Positions 8,942-17,355 of a DNA stretch of 45,627 nt are shown piece by piece (positions within the stretch are counted from its first letter, which is position 1; each line of letters opens with the position of its first letter). A program made the position numbers and the translations under genes. A model generated the notes under the pieces. The model ran no database searches and was not told where the DNA came from. It saw only the letters and a program-made list of their open reading frames with translations. Source of the stretch: Paracoccaceae bacterium. Its GTDB lineage: Bacteria > Pseudomonadota > Alphaproteobacteria > Rhodobacterales > Rhodobacteraceae. Where the stretch lies: NCBI GenBank assembly GCA_902554705.1, contig CACDPP010000013.1, forward strand, positions 1 through 45,627. The letters are read 5' to 3'.

Positions 8942-10324
8942 ATGATAAAAATTAAACTGTATAATACGCTTACAAGAAAAAAGCAGACTTTTGTTCCTTT
9001 AGATGAAAATAATGTCAGGCTCTACCTATGCGGCCCGACAGTATATGATCGCGCTCATCTTGGAAATACCCGCAATGTAATAATGTTTGATGTTTTATAC
9101 CGGCTTTTGATCGAAACTTACGGAATTGATAACATAAACTACGTGAGAAATTTTACTGATATTGATGACAAAATTAACAATAAGTCTTTAGAGAGCGGTC
9201 GGCCAATAAATGATATAACTTCTGAAACCATTAAATGGTATTTGGAAGATATGGCAGCTTTGGGAAACTTAGAACCTAACTTAATGCCGAGAGCAACAGA
9301 TTTTATTCCTGAGATGATTAGTTACATTGAGCGCTTAATAAAAGGAGGTTTTGCATATACAGATGAAGGCCATGTGCTTTTTTCTGTTTCAAATTACAAA
9401 AATTATGGAAGACTATCTGGACGAAGTATAGAGGATATGATTGCAGGTGCCCGAGTGGAGGTTGCTTCCTATAAGCGAAACCCCATGGATTTTGTATTGT
9501 GGAAGCCCTCTGAACAAGATTTACCAGGTTGGGAAAGTCCTTGGGGAAGGGGGCGACCAGGTTGGCACATAGAGTGTTCGGCTATGGCCCATGAATTGCT
9601 TGGTGCCAATTTCGATATTCATGGCGGTGGTAACGATTTACAGTTTCCACATCATGAAAATGAGATAGCTCAAAGCTGTTGCGCATACCCTGAAAGTGAA
9701 TTTGCGCGTTATTGGTTGCATAACGAAATGCTTCAAGTTGATGGAAAAAAAATGTCTAAATCCCTTGGCAACTTTTTTACAGTTCGTGATTTACTTGATC
9801 AGGGATATCCTGGTGAAGTGATCAGATTTGTATTTCTCTCGACCCATTATAGCAAGCCAATGGATTGGAATAACTCAAAAGCCTTAGAAGCCAAAAACAT
9901 TCTGAGAAAATGGCGAGGATTATTGAAAAATAATTTTGAAATTGTCCCATTACCAGAGGAAGCTATTAAGATTTTATCTGACGACTTGAATACTGCTGGC
10001 GTTATTTCGTTACTTCATAATTATGCTAGTAATGGGGAAATAGGGAAGCTCAAAGCTGGTGCTAATTTTTTAGGTATTTTAACTCAGGAATTGAGTGACT
10101 GGTGCGCAGATGTCGATATGAGTTCTTTGGAGGGACTCTTTACAGATCTTAGGAAACGGGCCATTGAAAGTAAAAATTTTGAAAATATTGATGAGTTGAG
10201 GTCTAAACTAACAAACGCAGGGGTAGATGTCCAAATTGGAAAATCTAATGTTGCTCTAGTACCAAACGCGAGTTTCGATCTTCAAGAAGTGGACAAAATA
10301 ATAAATTTTTATGGTTTGAATTAG
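8942..10324 (+). CDS. cysS: Cysteinyl-tRNA synthetase
   Basis: CysS charges tRNA-Cys; class Ia synthetase, cytosolic. The zinc-site cysteine is C30 in LCGPTVYD, the HIGH-type motif is HLGN at residues 39-42, and KMSKS lies at 270-274. The [10 protein letters not shown] and [17 protein letters not shown] stretches carry the other zinc ligands. The length of 460 residues is normal. An ATG four bases earlier is out of frame and stops at once. The gene is followed by cimA after 7 bases, so they are likely cotranscribed. The gap 8750-8941 upstream holds no gene I can see. Confidence 0.98.
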   Translation: MIKIKLYNTLTRKKQTFVPLDENNVRLYLCGPTVYDRAHLGNTRNVIMFDVLYRLLIETYGIDNINYVRNFTDIDDKINNKSLESGRPINDITSETIKWYLEDMAALGNLEPNLMPRATDFIPEMISYIERLIKGGFAYTDEGHVLFSVSNYKNYGRLSGRSIEDMIAGARVEVASYKRNPMDFVLWKPSEQDLPGWESPWGRGRPGWHIECSAMAHELLGANFDIHGGGNDLQFPHHENEIAQSCCAYPESEFARYWLHNEMLQVDGKKMSKSLGNFFTVRDLLDQGYPGEVIRFVFLSTHYSKPMDWNNSKALEAKNILRKWRGLLKNNFEIVPLPEEAIKILSDDLNTAGVISLLHNYASNGEIGKLKAGANFLGILTQELSDWCADVDMSSLEGLFTDLRKRAIESKNFENIDELRSKLTNAGVDVQIGKSNVALVPNASFDLQEVDKIINFYGLN

Positions 10325-10331
10325 GTATCAA

Positions 10332-11972
10332 ATGCAGAAAGAACGATTATATATTTATGATACGACTTTGCGTGACGGACAACAAACACAGGGCGTTCAG
10401 TTTTCAATAGATGAAAAAATGGCTATTACCCATTCACTAGATGGTTTGGGTGTTGATTACATAGAGGGCGGTTGGCCAGGCGCTAATCCTATCGACAGCG
10501 AGTTGTTTGAACGGAAAGAGAAAACGAAGGCAATTTTTACGGCTTTTGGAATGACAAAGAGATCCGGCCGATCAGCGGCAAATGACGAAATTCTTTCCGC
10601 TGTACTTAATTCAGGCACATCTGCTGTTTGCTTGGTGGGAAAATCTCATGATTTTCATGTTGAAAAAGCTTTGGGTATCTCTCTTGATGAAAATTTAACC
10701 AATATTTCTAATTCAATTAGTCATTTGGTTGATAACAAGAGAGAGGTTATTTATGATGCGGAGCATTTTTTTGATGGATTTAAGGATAATCCTGATTATG
10801 CGGTCCAAACTTTAAAGTCAGCTCTGGATGCCGGAGCGAAATGGGTTGTTTTATGTGACACGAATGGTGGCTCTCTTCCAAACGAAATAAGAAAAACAGT
10901 TGAGGATGTTATAAACTATGGGATAGCCGGTGATTGTTTGGGTATTCATGCACACAACGATACTGAAAATGCTGTAGCGAATACATTAGCAGCGATTGAT
11001 GCTGGCGTACGCCAAATACAAGGCACATTAAATGGTTTAGGAGAAAGGTGTGGAAACGCAAACCTAACTTCTATCATCCCAACTTTATTGCTAAAGCAGC
11101 CTTATAAAGATAGATTTGAGACAGGGATATCAATGGGTTCGCTATCGAGCCTTACCCGAATTTCTCGCCAATTAGATGACATAATAAACCGAATTCCTTT
11201 AAAACAGGCTCCTTATGTCGGGGCTTCTGCTTTTGCACACAAAGCGGGTCTCCATGCCTCTGCTATTATTAAAGATCCAACTACATATGAACATATAGAT
11301 CCTTCTTTAACCGGAAATAGCAGAATAATTCCTGTATCTAACCAGGCGGGGCAGTCTAACTTGGTTAGCCGACTAAAAGAAGCAGGTCTCAGTGTTAAAA
11401 AAAATGATCTAGCTATTGGCCGAATTCTTGAAATTGTGAAAGAGCGAGAGGCTGTTGGTTATTCATTTGATACTGCCCAGGCAAGCTTTGAGCTTTTAGC
11501 CCGTCGTGAACTGGGCGAGTTACCAACTTTTTTCGAAGTTAAAAGATACCGAGTGACCGTAGAAAGGCGCAAAAACAAGTACAATAAATTGGTAAGTTTG
11601 TCGGAGGCCGTTGTTGTCGTCAAGGTAGATGGCGAAAAAAAACTTTCTGCTAGTGAAAGTATGGATGAAGTTGGTTCGGACAGAGGTCCTGTTAATGCTC
11701 TGTCAAAAGCTCTGACTAAAGATCTTGGAAGTTATCAAAAATTAATTAATGACATAAAATTAGTTGATTTCAAGGTTCGCATAACTCAGGGAGGAACAGA
11801 GGCTGTAACGCGTGTCGTTATTGATAGTGAAGATAAGAATGGAGTGCGCTGGTCAACAGTTGGTGTTTCACCCAATATTGTTGATGCTAGTTTCGAAGCG
11901 CTTTTGGATGCGATCAACTGGAAATTAGTTAGGGATACAAATACACAAAGAAAAATTGTTACCACGCATTAG
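10332..11972 (+). CDS. cimA: (R)-citramalate synthase
   Basis: CimA condenses pyruvate with acetyl-CoA to citramalate, the threonine-independent entry to isoleucine. The DRE-TIM metallolyase signature DTTLRDGQQ lies at residues 10-18, and the metal-binding GIHAHNDTENAVAN and NGLGERCGNANL follow. The region from about 400 onward is the C-terminal allosteric (LeuA dimer) domain. At 546 residues it has the length of the CimA/AksA-like long class rather than homocitrate synthase. 2-isopropylmalate synthase is the closest confusable enzyme, but LeuA has a different N-terminus and no TQGVQFS stretch after the DRDGQQ motif. It is directly downstream of cysS. Confidence 0.93.
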   Translation: MQKERLYIYDTTLRDGQQTQGVQFSIDEKMAITHSLDGLGVDYIEGGWPGANPIDSELFERKEKTKAIFTAFGMTKRSGRSAANDEILSAVLNSGTSAVCLVGKSHDFHVEKALGISLDENLTNISNSISHLVDNKREVIYDAEHFFDGFKDNPDYAVQTLKSALDAGAKWVVLCDTNGGSLPNEIRKTVEDVINYGIAGDCLGIHAHNDTENAVANTLAAIDAGVRQIQGTLNGLGERCGNANLTSIIPTLLLKQPYKDRFETGISMGSLSSLTRISRQLDDIINRIPLKQAPYVGASAFAHKAGLHASAIIKDPTTYEHIDPSLTGNSRIIPVSNQAGQSNLVSRLKEAGLSVKKNDLAIGRILEIVKEREAVGYSFDTAQASFELLARRELGELPTFFEVKRYRVTVERRKNKYNKLVSLSEAVVVVKVDGEKKLSASESMDEVGSDRGPVNALSKALTKDLGSYQKLINDIKLVDFKVRITQGGTEAVTRVVIDSEDKNGVRWSTVGVSPNIVDASFEALLDAINWKLVRDTNTQRKIVTTH

Positions 11973-11984
11973 CGAAATTCTATA

Positions 11985-12761
11985 TTGGAACGGGTTTTGG
12001 AATTATCGGATGACATAATTCAGTGCGCTAACTTAGTGAAACAGGGTGATTATGAGCGCTACAGAGTCATAATGACCCTAGATCCAAAGTTGAGATCTGA
12101 TTTATTTGTTTTAATGGCAGCAAATATAGAAATTTCTAGAGCTCCTTGGATGAGTAGAGAAAGTTTAATTTCTGAAATTAGGTTGCGATGGTGGCTTGAG
12201 GCAATTGAAGAAATTGAGTCAGACAAAGCTGTCCGCAGGCACTTTGTGACATCGCCTTTAGAAGATATCTTGAGCCGGTCACAATCAAAATTAATTAAGG
12301 AAAACATAACGGCTCGTTCTTGGGATATAAATACTGATCCGCATCTGAACCAGAAAGAACTATTAAATTATATTGACTGCACCTCTGGCAATATTTGGGC
12401 AGTGGCTGCTGAACTTCTTGGGGGATCGCAAAAAATTGGTAGGCTTTTGGGTAATGCAATTGGTGTTGTCCAATATTGTAAAGCTAGCAAGAAATTTACT
12501 GAAAGGGGTAGGGCCCCGTTTCCGAAACCTGAGGAGGAAATTATTCAAAATTTTTTGCAATGGGGAAAAACTCAATTAGAAGAGGGCTTGCTTGAGGTTG
12601 AAAAATTACAAAAGCCAAAGAATGCTATCCGCAGATTTGTGTGGGATACAAGCTTTTATCTAAAACAGTTTTCAAGGAAACCAGACTATGTAAAAACGTC
12701 TACAAAGCCTTACGATACAGTAAGATTTTTTCGGTTTTGGATTGCATGTATAAGATTTTGA
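11985..12761 (+). CDS. Squalene/phytoene synthase family protein
   Basis: A 258-residue all-helical protein with the family landmark SRAPWMSRESLISEIRLRWW around residues 45-70 (compare xRxxxxxPmxxeIRLqWW) and SGNIWAVAAELLG in the second half. The second Asp-rich motif of true prenyl synthases is not obvious. This branch is close to NDUFAF6-type proteins, so an assembly role rather than terpene synthesis is possible; I do not assign a reaction. The first codon is uncertain: TTG 11985 and TTG 11997 are in frame and there is no ATG near the start. It starts 12 bases after cimA. Confidence 0.72.
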   Translation: MERVLELSDDIIQCANLVKQGDYERYRVIMTLDPKLRSDLFVLMAANIEISRAPWMSRESLISEIRLRWWLEAIEEIESDKAVRRHFVTSPLEDILSRSQSKLIKENITARSWDINTDPHLNQKELLNYIDCTSGNIWAVAAELLGGSQKIGRLLGNAIGVVQYCKASKKFTERGRAPFPKPEEEIIQNFLQWGKTQLEEGLLEVEKLQKPKNAIRRFVWDTSFYLKQFSRKPDYVKTSTKPYDTVRFFRFWIACIRF

Positions 12762-12778
12762 AAGGTCCAGTTTAATAT

Positions 12779-12800
12779 ACTTTATGAATACTTTATGAAT
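12779..12800. repeat. 11-base perfect tandem duplication
   Basis: ACTTTATGAAT occurs twice in direct succession (12779-12789, 12790-12800). The second copy contains the stop codon of the MFS gene on the minus strand; the first copy is in the gap before the convergent gene. It is probably a simple slippage duplication. Confidence 0.8.
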
Positions 12801-14013
12801 TGATATAATTAGGGTTTTTATTTCTCATAAGCCAAAGCAAAGCTGCTCCCGCGATCAAGAGCATCGGAAATATCGCTAGATTCACAGCTGTCCAACCTGT
12901 CAAATGATCCCCGCCAATGCAGTTCATTAGCCCTCCTGATGAGAATGAAGCTACTGTTACACCACCAAAAACAAATAGGTCATTCATGCCTTGGATCCTG
13001 CCACGTTCGGCTTCAGAATGGCTGTTAGTTAAGAGCGTAGTTGCACCGATGAAGCCAAAGTTCCAACCTAATCCTATAAAAATAAGCGCTATAAAGAAGT
13101 TTTCTAGCTGAACACCCGATAGTGCTACAATTCCAGCAAAAGCAAGAAAAAATAGTCCAATACACACAATTAATTCTTCGCCGTATCGAGTAATTAGATG
13201 TCCTGTAAAAAATGAAGGTAAAAACATTGCAATAACATGTGCTGAAACAACATTCGCTGCATCACTAGGAGAATATCCACAACCAACCACTGCTAAAGGT
13301 GTGGACGTCATAACTAAGTTCATCATTGCATAAGAAACCATGGCGCAAATCATTGCCACAGCAATGCGAGGTGTAGATACCAGTTGCTTATGAGATCGCT
13401 TATCTAGATCATATGTATTTTTTTTCTCAAGCTTTGGCATTTTTAAAAACAAAAATAAAAATGAGCCTACAAAGTTTAAAATAACGACTGCGATGTATGT
13501 CCCAAGAAACGGAATTATCATAGCTTCTGCTGAGATTTTAACAATTTGCGGACCAATTATTGCAGAGGCTAATCCACCAGCCATAACGTAAGAAATAGCC
13601 TTGGGTCTAAAACTTTTAGTTGCGGTATCGGTTGCTGCAAATCGGTAAAAACCTTGTGCAGACATGTAAATACCTGTTAAAAAGCTTCCAAGCAGAAAAA
13701 TATAAAAAGAGCCAGTCGCCAGACCGGCGGCTCCGATGATGCCTCCAGTAAATCCACCTATTGCTCCGATAAAAAAACCAAATTTTCTTCCAAATTTTTG
13801 CATTAAGTTTGATAGAGGGGAAGCTGTAATCATAGAGCCCAGCACGATCATTGAAATAGGAAGGGTTGCAAAGCAAGCGTTTGAGGCTAGAGACTGACCA
13901 GCTAGTCCACCGACAGTAAAAATCATTGGCATCTGTGAACCAAGTATAGCTTGAGCGCATATCAAAACAGCAACGTTACGTTTCGCTAAATGATTATCAC
14001 CTTTAGTAGACAT
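12793..14013 (-). CDS. Major facilitator superfamily transporter
   Basis: The 406-residue protein is almost entirely hydrophobic with about 12 predicted membrane helices. A charged cytoplasmic loop (KMPKLEKKNTYDLDKRSHKQ) divides the two six-helix halves, as in MFS carriers. LMQKFGRKFGFFIGA after helix 2 fits the MFS loop 2-3 motif (GxxxDRxGRR-like). Family members of this type are annotated as MFS/YfcJ-like efflux or nutrient carriers; the substrate cannot be inferred. It is convergent with the squalene/phytoene-synthase-like gene. An exact 11-base tandem repeat overlaps its stop codon (12779-12800). Confidence 0.88.
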   Translation of the reverse strand: MSTKGDNHLAKRNVAVLICAQAILGSQMPMIFTVGGLAGQSLASNACFATLPISMIVLGSMITASPLSNLMQKFGRKFGFFIGAIGGFTGGIIGAAGLATGSFYIFLLGSFLTGIYMSAQGFYRFAATDTATKSFRPKAISYVMAGGLASAIIGPQIVKISAEAMIIPFLGTYIAVVILNFVGSFLFLFLKMPKLEKKNTYDLDKRSHKQLVSTPRIAVAMICAMVSYAMMNLVMTSTPLAVVGCGYSPSDAANVVSAHVIAMFLPSFFTGHLITRYGEELIVCIGLFFLAFAGIVALSGVQLENFFIALIFIGLGWNFGFIGATTLLTNSHSEAERGRIQGMNDLFVFGGVTVASFSSGGLMNCIGGDHLTGWTAVNLAIFPMLLIAGAALLWLMRNKNPNYINS

Positions 14014-14146
14014 AAACTGGCGGTACGCGTTTACAGTTTGATGTTCAAGGACTTATTAAAATAACAAACTGATTTATTAACGTGGTAAATTATTTTAAAT
14101 TCAAAATTACAAAAGTTTTATAATAGTTTTTTAGATTGAGGTTCAA

Positions 14147-14776
14147 ATGGATGAGCGCGTAATAATATCTCAAGAATGTATTTCTGAGGGTTTGGCCGCT
14201 TTAACAAAACTTGAACCGAAATTTAACCAAGCAATAAATATAGTTGAGGAAATTCCACTCAGAAGGGGTTCTGAAGGTTTCGAGCGTCTTTTGTCAACTA
14301 TAGTATCCCAGCAACTTAGTGTAGCTGCGGCAGATGCAATTTGGAACAAACTAGAATTGGCAGGGTTGAATAAAATCCAAAAGATCAGAAAAGTATCAGA
14401 TGAAGAACTGCGAGATGTTGGATTGAGTAAACAGAAAATAAAATATGTGAGGTCGTTAGCAAATGCTAAAATCAATTATAGATCTTTAAGGACTATGCCG
14501 ACTTCGCAAGTTGTAAGTGAACTCACGCAAGTATCCGGAATAGGAAACTGGACTGCTGAGATTTATGCTATGTTTAGCTTAGGTCGAGCAGATGTTTTCG
14601 CTCCTGGAGATTTAGCTCTTCAAGAAGCAACACGTTCGCTATTTAATCTTCAAGAACGCCCAAGTGAGAAGGAATTAAGATCTATGGCTAAAGATTGGTC
14701 GCCTTGGCAAGCCGTTGCGGCTAGATTACTCTGGTCTTATTATAATCACCAAAAAAAACGGGAGGGAATTCGTTGA
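14147..14776 (+). CDS. DNA-3-methyladenine glycosylase II (AlkA-like)
   Basis: The 209-residue protein is an HhH-GPD base-excision glycosylase that removes alkylated bases. The helix-hairpin-helix is at about 128-136 (QVSGIGNWTA), and the catalytic aspartate is D155 in FAPGDLALQE. The stretch GFERLLSTIVSQQLSV (44-59) is the typical first helix. There is no Fe-S cluster cysteine set, which rules out Nth/MutY. It lacks the N-terminal domain of E. coli AlkA, as is usual for the shorter alphaproteobacterial form. The ribosome binding area is weak. Its stop overlaps the TTG start of the next gene by four bases. Confidence 0.92.
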   Translation: MDERVIISQECISEGLAALTKLEPKFNQAINIVEEIPLRRGSEGFERLLSTIVSQQLSVAAADAIWNKLELAGLNKIQKIRKVSDEELRDVGLSKQKIKYVRSLANAKINYRSLRTMPTSQVVSELTQVSGIGNWTAEIYAMFSLGRADVFAPGDLALQEATRSLFNLQERPSEKELRSMAKDWSPWQAVAARLLWSYYNHQKKREGIR

Positions 14777-15441
14777 CCCGAATACTCAATTCTGAACGAA
14801 AAGATGCACTCTCTGGATCGATCCGATCAGCAGTTGTTTTTCTTCATGGATATGGAGCAAATGGTGCTGACCTTTTAGGGCTCGCAGATTCACTTTCTGA
14901 GCATTTACCTGATACTTTGTTTATTGCTCCTGATGCTCCCGAAAGCTGTGCTGGGTCTCCCTTTGGTTTTCAGTGGTTTCCCATTCCTTGGATTGACGGG
15001 TCTTCAGAGGAAGAAAGCATGCGAGGTATGGTAGCTGCAGCAAACGATCTAAATGCTTTTCTTGATGCGTTGATGGTTGACGAAGATTTATTACCGGAAC
15101 AAGTTGTCTTATTTGGTTTTTCCCAGGGCACTATGCTCGCTCTGCACATAGTTCCTCGGCGCGAAGATGAGATTGCTGGATTGGTCGCCTTTTCAGGTAG
15201 GCTTTTAGAACCTGAGGCCCTAGTGGACGAAGTAAATTGTAAGCCGCCTATTTTATTAGTGCACGGGGATCAAGATGATGTAGTGCCTGTCCAATCTCTA
15301 CCATCGGCTGTTGAAGGATTACAAAAAGCTGGTTTCAAAGATGTATTTGCTCACGTAATGAAAGATACAGGTCATGGCATTGCCCCTGATGGTTTATCAG
15401 TTGCTTTGGCTTTTATTCGAGATAAGCTTGGATTTTTGTGA
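14773..15441 (+). CDS. Phospholipase/carboxylesterase (alpha/beta hydrolase)
   Basis: An EstB/YpfH-type cytosolic esterase of 222 residues. The oxyanion stretch FLHGYGANG is at residues 23-31, nucleophile S117 in GFSQG, acid D168 in HGDQDDVVP, and base H201 in TGHG. It starts at TTG 14773, overlapping the glycosylase stop as TTGA; the resulting MTRIL start resembles relatives. The natural ester is unknown. The overlap shows it is cotranslated with the glycosylase; a shared purpose is not apparent. Confidence 0.9.
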   Translation: MTRILNSERKDALSGSIRSAVVFLHGYGANGADLLGLADSLSEHLPDTLFIAPDAPESCAGSPFGFQWFPIPWIDGSSEEESMRGMVAAANDLNAFLDALMVDEDLLPEQVVLFGFSQGTMLALHIVPRREDEIAGLVAFSGRLLEPEALVDEVNCKPPILLVHGDQDDVVPVQSLPSAVEGLQKAGFKDVFAHVMKDTGHGIAPDGLSVALAFIRDKLGFL

Positions 15442-15517
15442 TTGAGACTACAACATCATCTTTAAGAATAGCTATATGGAGAGGCTTGATACAATTTAAA
15501 TACGATATATAGTATTT

Positions 15518-16150
15518 ATGAGAGATAATAAATCTTACAATAAAAATGATTGGGGGTCATTAAGTATGGGTGAGTTTATAGACGGTGAGTTATCGAAAGA
15601 TCCGAGCACCATAAAGCATCATCCGGCTTTAGTTTTAAACGCTGATTACAGACCTTTATCATACTATCCTTTGTCACTTTGGTGTTGGCAGGATGCAGTT
15701 AAAGCAGCTTACATGGAGCGTGTTGATATTGTTGCTCAGTACGATAAATTTGTTCACAGCCCTACGATAAAAATAAAAATACCCTCTGTTGTCGTTTTGA
15801 AAGATTATGTGAAGCCCCAAAAAAGGGTTGCATTTACAAGGTTTAACTTATTCTTACGTGATGAGTTCAGATGCCAATACTGTGGAAATCGGGGAGAATT
15901 AACATTTGATCATGTTATTCCTCGTGCTTCGGGCGGCACAACAAGATGGGACAACGTGGTAGCCGCGTGTAGCCCATGTAATCTTCGAAAAGGCTCTAAG
16001 TCTTTGGGGCGGGCAGGGTTGCACCTGAGGCGAAAGCCGAGACAACCAACTGCTCCTGAATTGCAAAATTTAGGACGCAAATTTCCACCTAACTACCTTC
16101 ATGACAGTTGGATGGATTTTCTATATTGGGATAGCGAATTAGATGCATAA
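15518..16150 (+). CDS. HNH endonuclease
   Basis: A 210-residue protein with a complete HNH site: the zinc-knuckle cysteines C119, C122, C151 and C154 (CQYC...CSPC) bracket the catalytic D131-H132 (FDHVIPRASGG) and N146 (WDNVVAA). The N-terminal part (HPALVLNADYRPLSYYPLSLW) is the conserved domain of this housekeeping-like family seen in most alphaproteobacteria and cyanobacteria, where it is not tied to mobile elements. The function is unknown. The start could instead be ATG 15566, which gives MGEFIDGEL and is closer to relatives; neither has a clear ribosome binding site. Confidence 0.9.
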   Translation: MRDNKSYNKNDWGSLSMGEFIDGELSKDPSTIKHHPALVLNADYRPLSYYPLSLWCWQDAVKAAYMERVDIVAQYDKFVHSPTIKIKIPSVVVLKDYVKPQKRVAFTRFNLFLRDEFRCQYCGNRGELTFDHVIPRASGGTTRWDNVVAACSPCNLRKGSKSLGRAGLHLRRKPRQPTAPELQNLGRKFPPNYLHDSWMDFLYWDSELDA

Positions 16151-16239
16151 ACAAAATAATAGTTATTTCATTTGTGAGGTATTATATTACCCCATTTTTA
16201 AAATATTGATTTTAATATAAAAATTATTTCTTTTCTCCA

Positions 16240-16268
16240 TTGACTATAGGTAGTTGGCTCAGTATCAA
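16240..16268 (+). promoter_or_regulatory. Probable sigma-70 promoter for rplM-rpsI
   Basis: TTGACT at 16240-16245, a 17-base spacer, and TATCAA at 16263-16268. It gives a leader of about 45 bases before rplM. Within the leader CTTTTTGT and ACAAAAG (about 16277-16303) could form a small hairpin. Confidence 0.6.
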
Positions 16269-16320
16269 CCTCCAAACTTTTTGTTTACATGACACAAAAG
16301 TAATAAAGAGGAAATTTTTT

Positions 16321-16782
16321 ATGAAAACATTTTCTGCGACTCCTGCGGATATCGAGAAAAAGTGGATACTTATCGATGCCGAGGGATTAGTTTTAGGTAG
16401 ATTAGCTTCGATAATAGCAAATCGATTAAGAGGGAAGCATAAGCCATCCTTTACCCCTCACATGGATTGTGGTGATAACGTAATTGTTATTAATGCAGAT
16501 AAAGTTCAACTAACCGGCAACAAGCGTCAAGAAAATTACTATTGGCATACTGGGTATCCTGGTGGAATCAAATCACGAACTAAAGAGCAAATATTAGATG
16601 GTGATCACCCAGAAAGGGTTCTGACGTTAGCAGTGAAACGGATGTTGCCTAGTAATCGTTTAAGCCGAAGGATAATGACTAATTTGAGAGTCTATGCTGG
16701 CGCTGACCATCCTCACGAAGCACAAGCTCCAGAGATATTAGACGTAAAATCAATGAATTCTAAAAACACAAGGGTTGCATAA
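16321..16782 (+). CDS. rplM: 50S ribosomal protein L13
   Basis: L13 is an early-assembling protein of the large subunit. The 153-residue sequence [20 protein letters not shown] is typical, with LGRLAS and [15 protein letters not shown] in the first third. I use ATG 16321, preceded by AGAGGAAA; the frame is open further upstream to the TTG at 16240, but that codon is the -35 box of the promoter. It is followed after a single base by rpsI, the conserved rplM-rpsI pair. Confidence 0.98.
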   Translation: MKTFSATPADIEKKWILIDAEGLVLGRLASIIANRLRGKHKPSFTPHMDCGDNVIVINADKVQLTGNKRQENYYWHTGYPGGIKSRTKEQILDGDHPERVLTLAVKRMLPSNRLSRRIMTNLRVYAGADHPHEAQAPEILDVKSMNSKNTRVA

Positions 16783-16783
16783 A

Positions 16784-17272
16784 ATGGCAGAAGATATCAA
16801 AAGTTTGGGAGACTTAGAAACAGTTGCGACCTCTGCTGAAGCAATCGTTGAAACCACAATAGTTCGTGAACCAAAGCGCGATGACTTTGGCCGCTCTTAT
16901 GCCACCGGTAAGAGAAAAGACGCAATTGCCAGAGTTTGGATAAAACCGGGTTCCGGTAAAGTAGTCGTCAACGGAAAAGAGATGAACTCGTATTTTGCAC
17001 GCCCTGTTTTGCAAATGATCTTACGCCAGCCTTTTCAAGTAGCGGGGGTAGAAGACCAATTCGACGTGAATGCAACAGTGAAAGGTGGTGGTCTTTCGGG
17101 CCAGGCTGGAGCAGTAAAACATGGAATTTCAAAGGCACTACAACTATATGAACCCTCCCTACGCGGAGCGTTGAAATCTGCAGGGTTCCTCACACGTGAT
17201 AGTCGAGTTGTTGAGCGTAAGAAATATGGTAAGAGAAAAGCCAGACGCTCTTTTCAGTTTTCAAAGCGTTAA
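16784..17272 (+). CDS. rpsI: 30S ribosomal protein S9
   Basis: S9 sits in the head of the small subunit, and its basic C-terminal tail (ending SFQFSKR) reaches the P-site tRNA. The conserved core starts at [15 protein letters not shown] and includes [12 protein letters not shown]. About 35 residues precede the core, an acidic N-terminal extension commonly seen in Rhodobacterales; total 162 residues. ATG 16784 lies one base after the rplM stop. A strong terminator follows. Confidence 0.98.
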   Translation: MAEDIKSLGDLETVATSAEAIVETTIVREPKRDDFGRSYATGKRKDAIARVWIKPGSGKVVVNGKEMNSYFARPVLQMILRQPFQVAGVEDQFDVNATVKGGGLSGQAGAVKHGISKALQLYEPSLRGALKSAGFLTRDSRVVERKKYGKRKARRSFQFSKR

Positions 17273-17303
17273 TACTTCATTTCGAAATTATACAACCAAA
17301 GAT

Positions 17304-17332
17304 AGCGCCTTCGAAAGTCGGCGCTTTTTTTT
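17304..17332. terminator. Rho-independent terminator after rpsI
   Basis: AGCGCC (17304-17309) and GGCGCT (17320-17325) pair around a 10-base loop and run into eight T (17325-17332). It ends the rplM-rpsI transcript. On the other strand AAAAAA precedes the hairpin, so it may also help stop typA read-through, weakly because the T tract there is poor. Confidence 0.9.
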
Positions 17333-17355
17333 AAAATCCAATAGGTAAATTAATA

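Noticed and set aside
16240-16320. N-terminal extension of L13 from TTG 16240
   Set aside because: TTGACT at 16240 reads as a -35 box with a matching -10 at 16263, and ATG 16321 has its own GAGG site.
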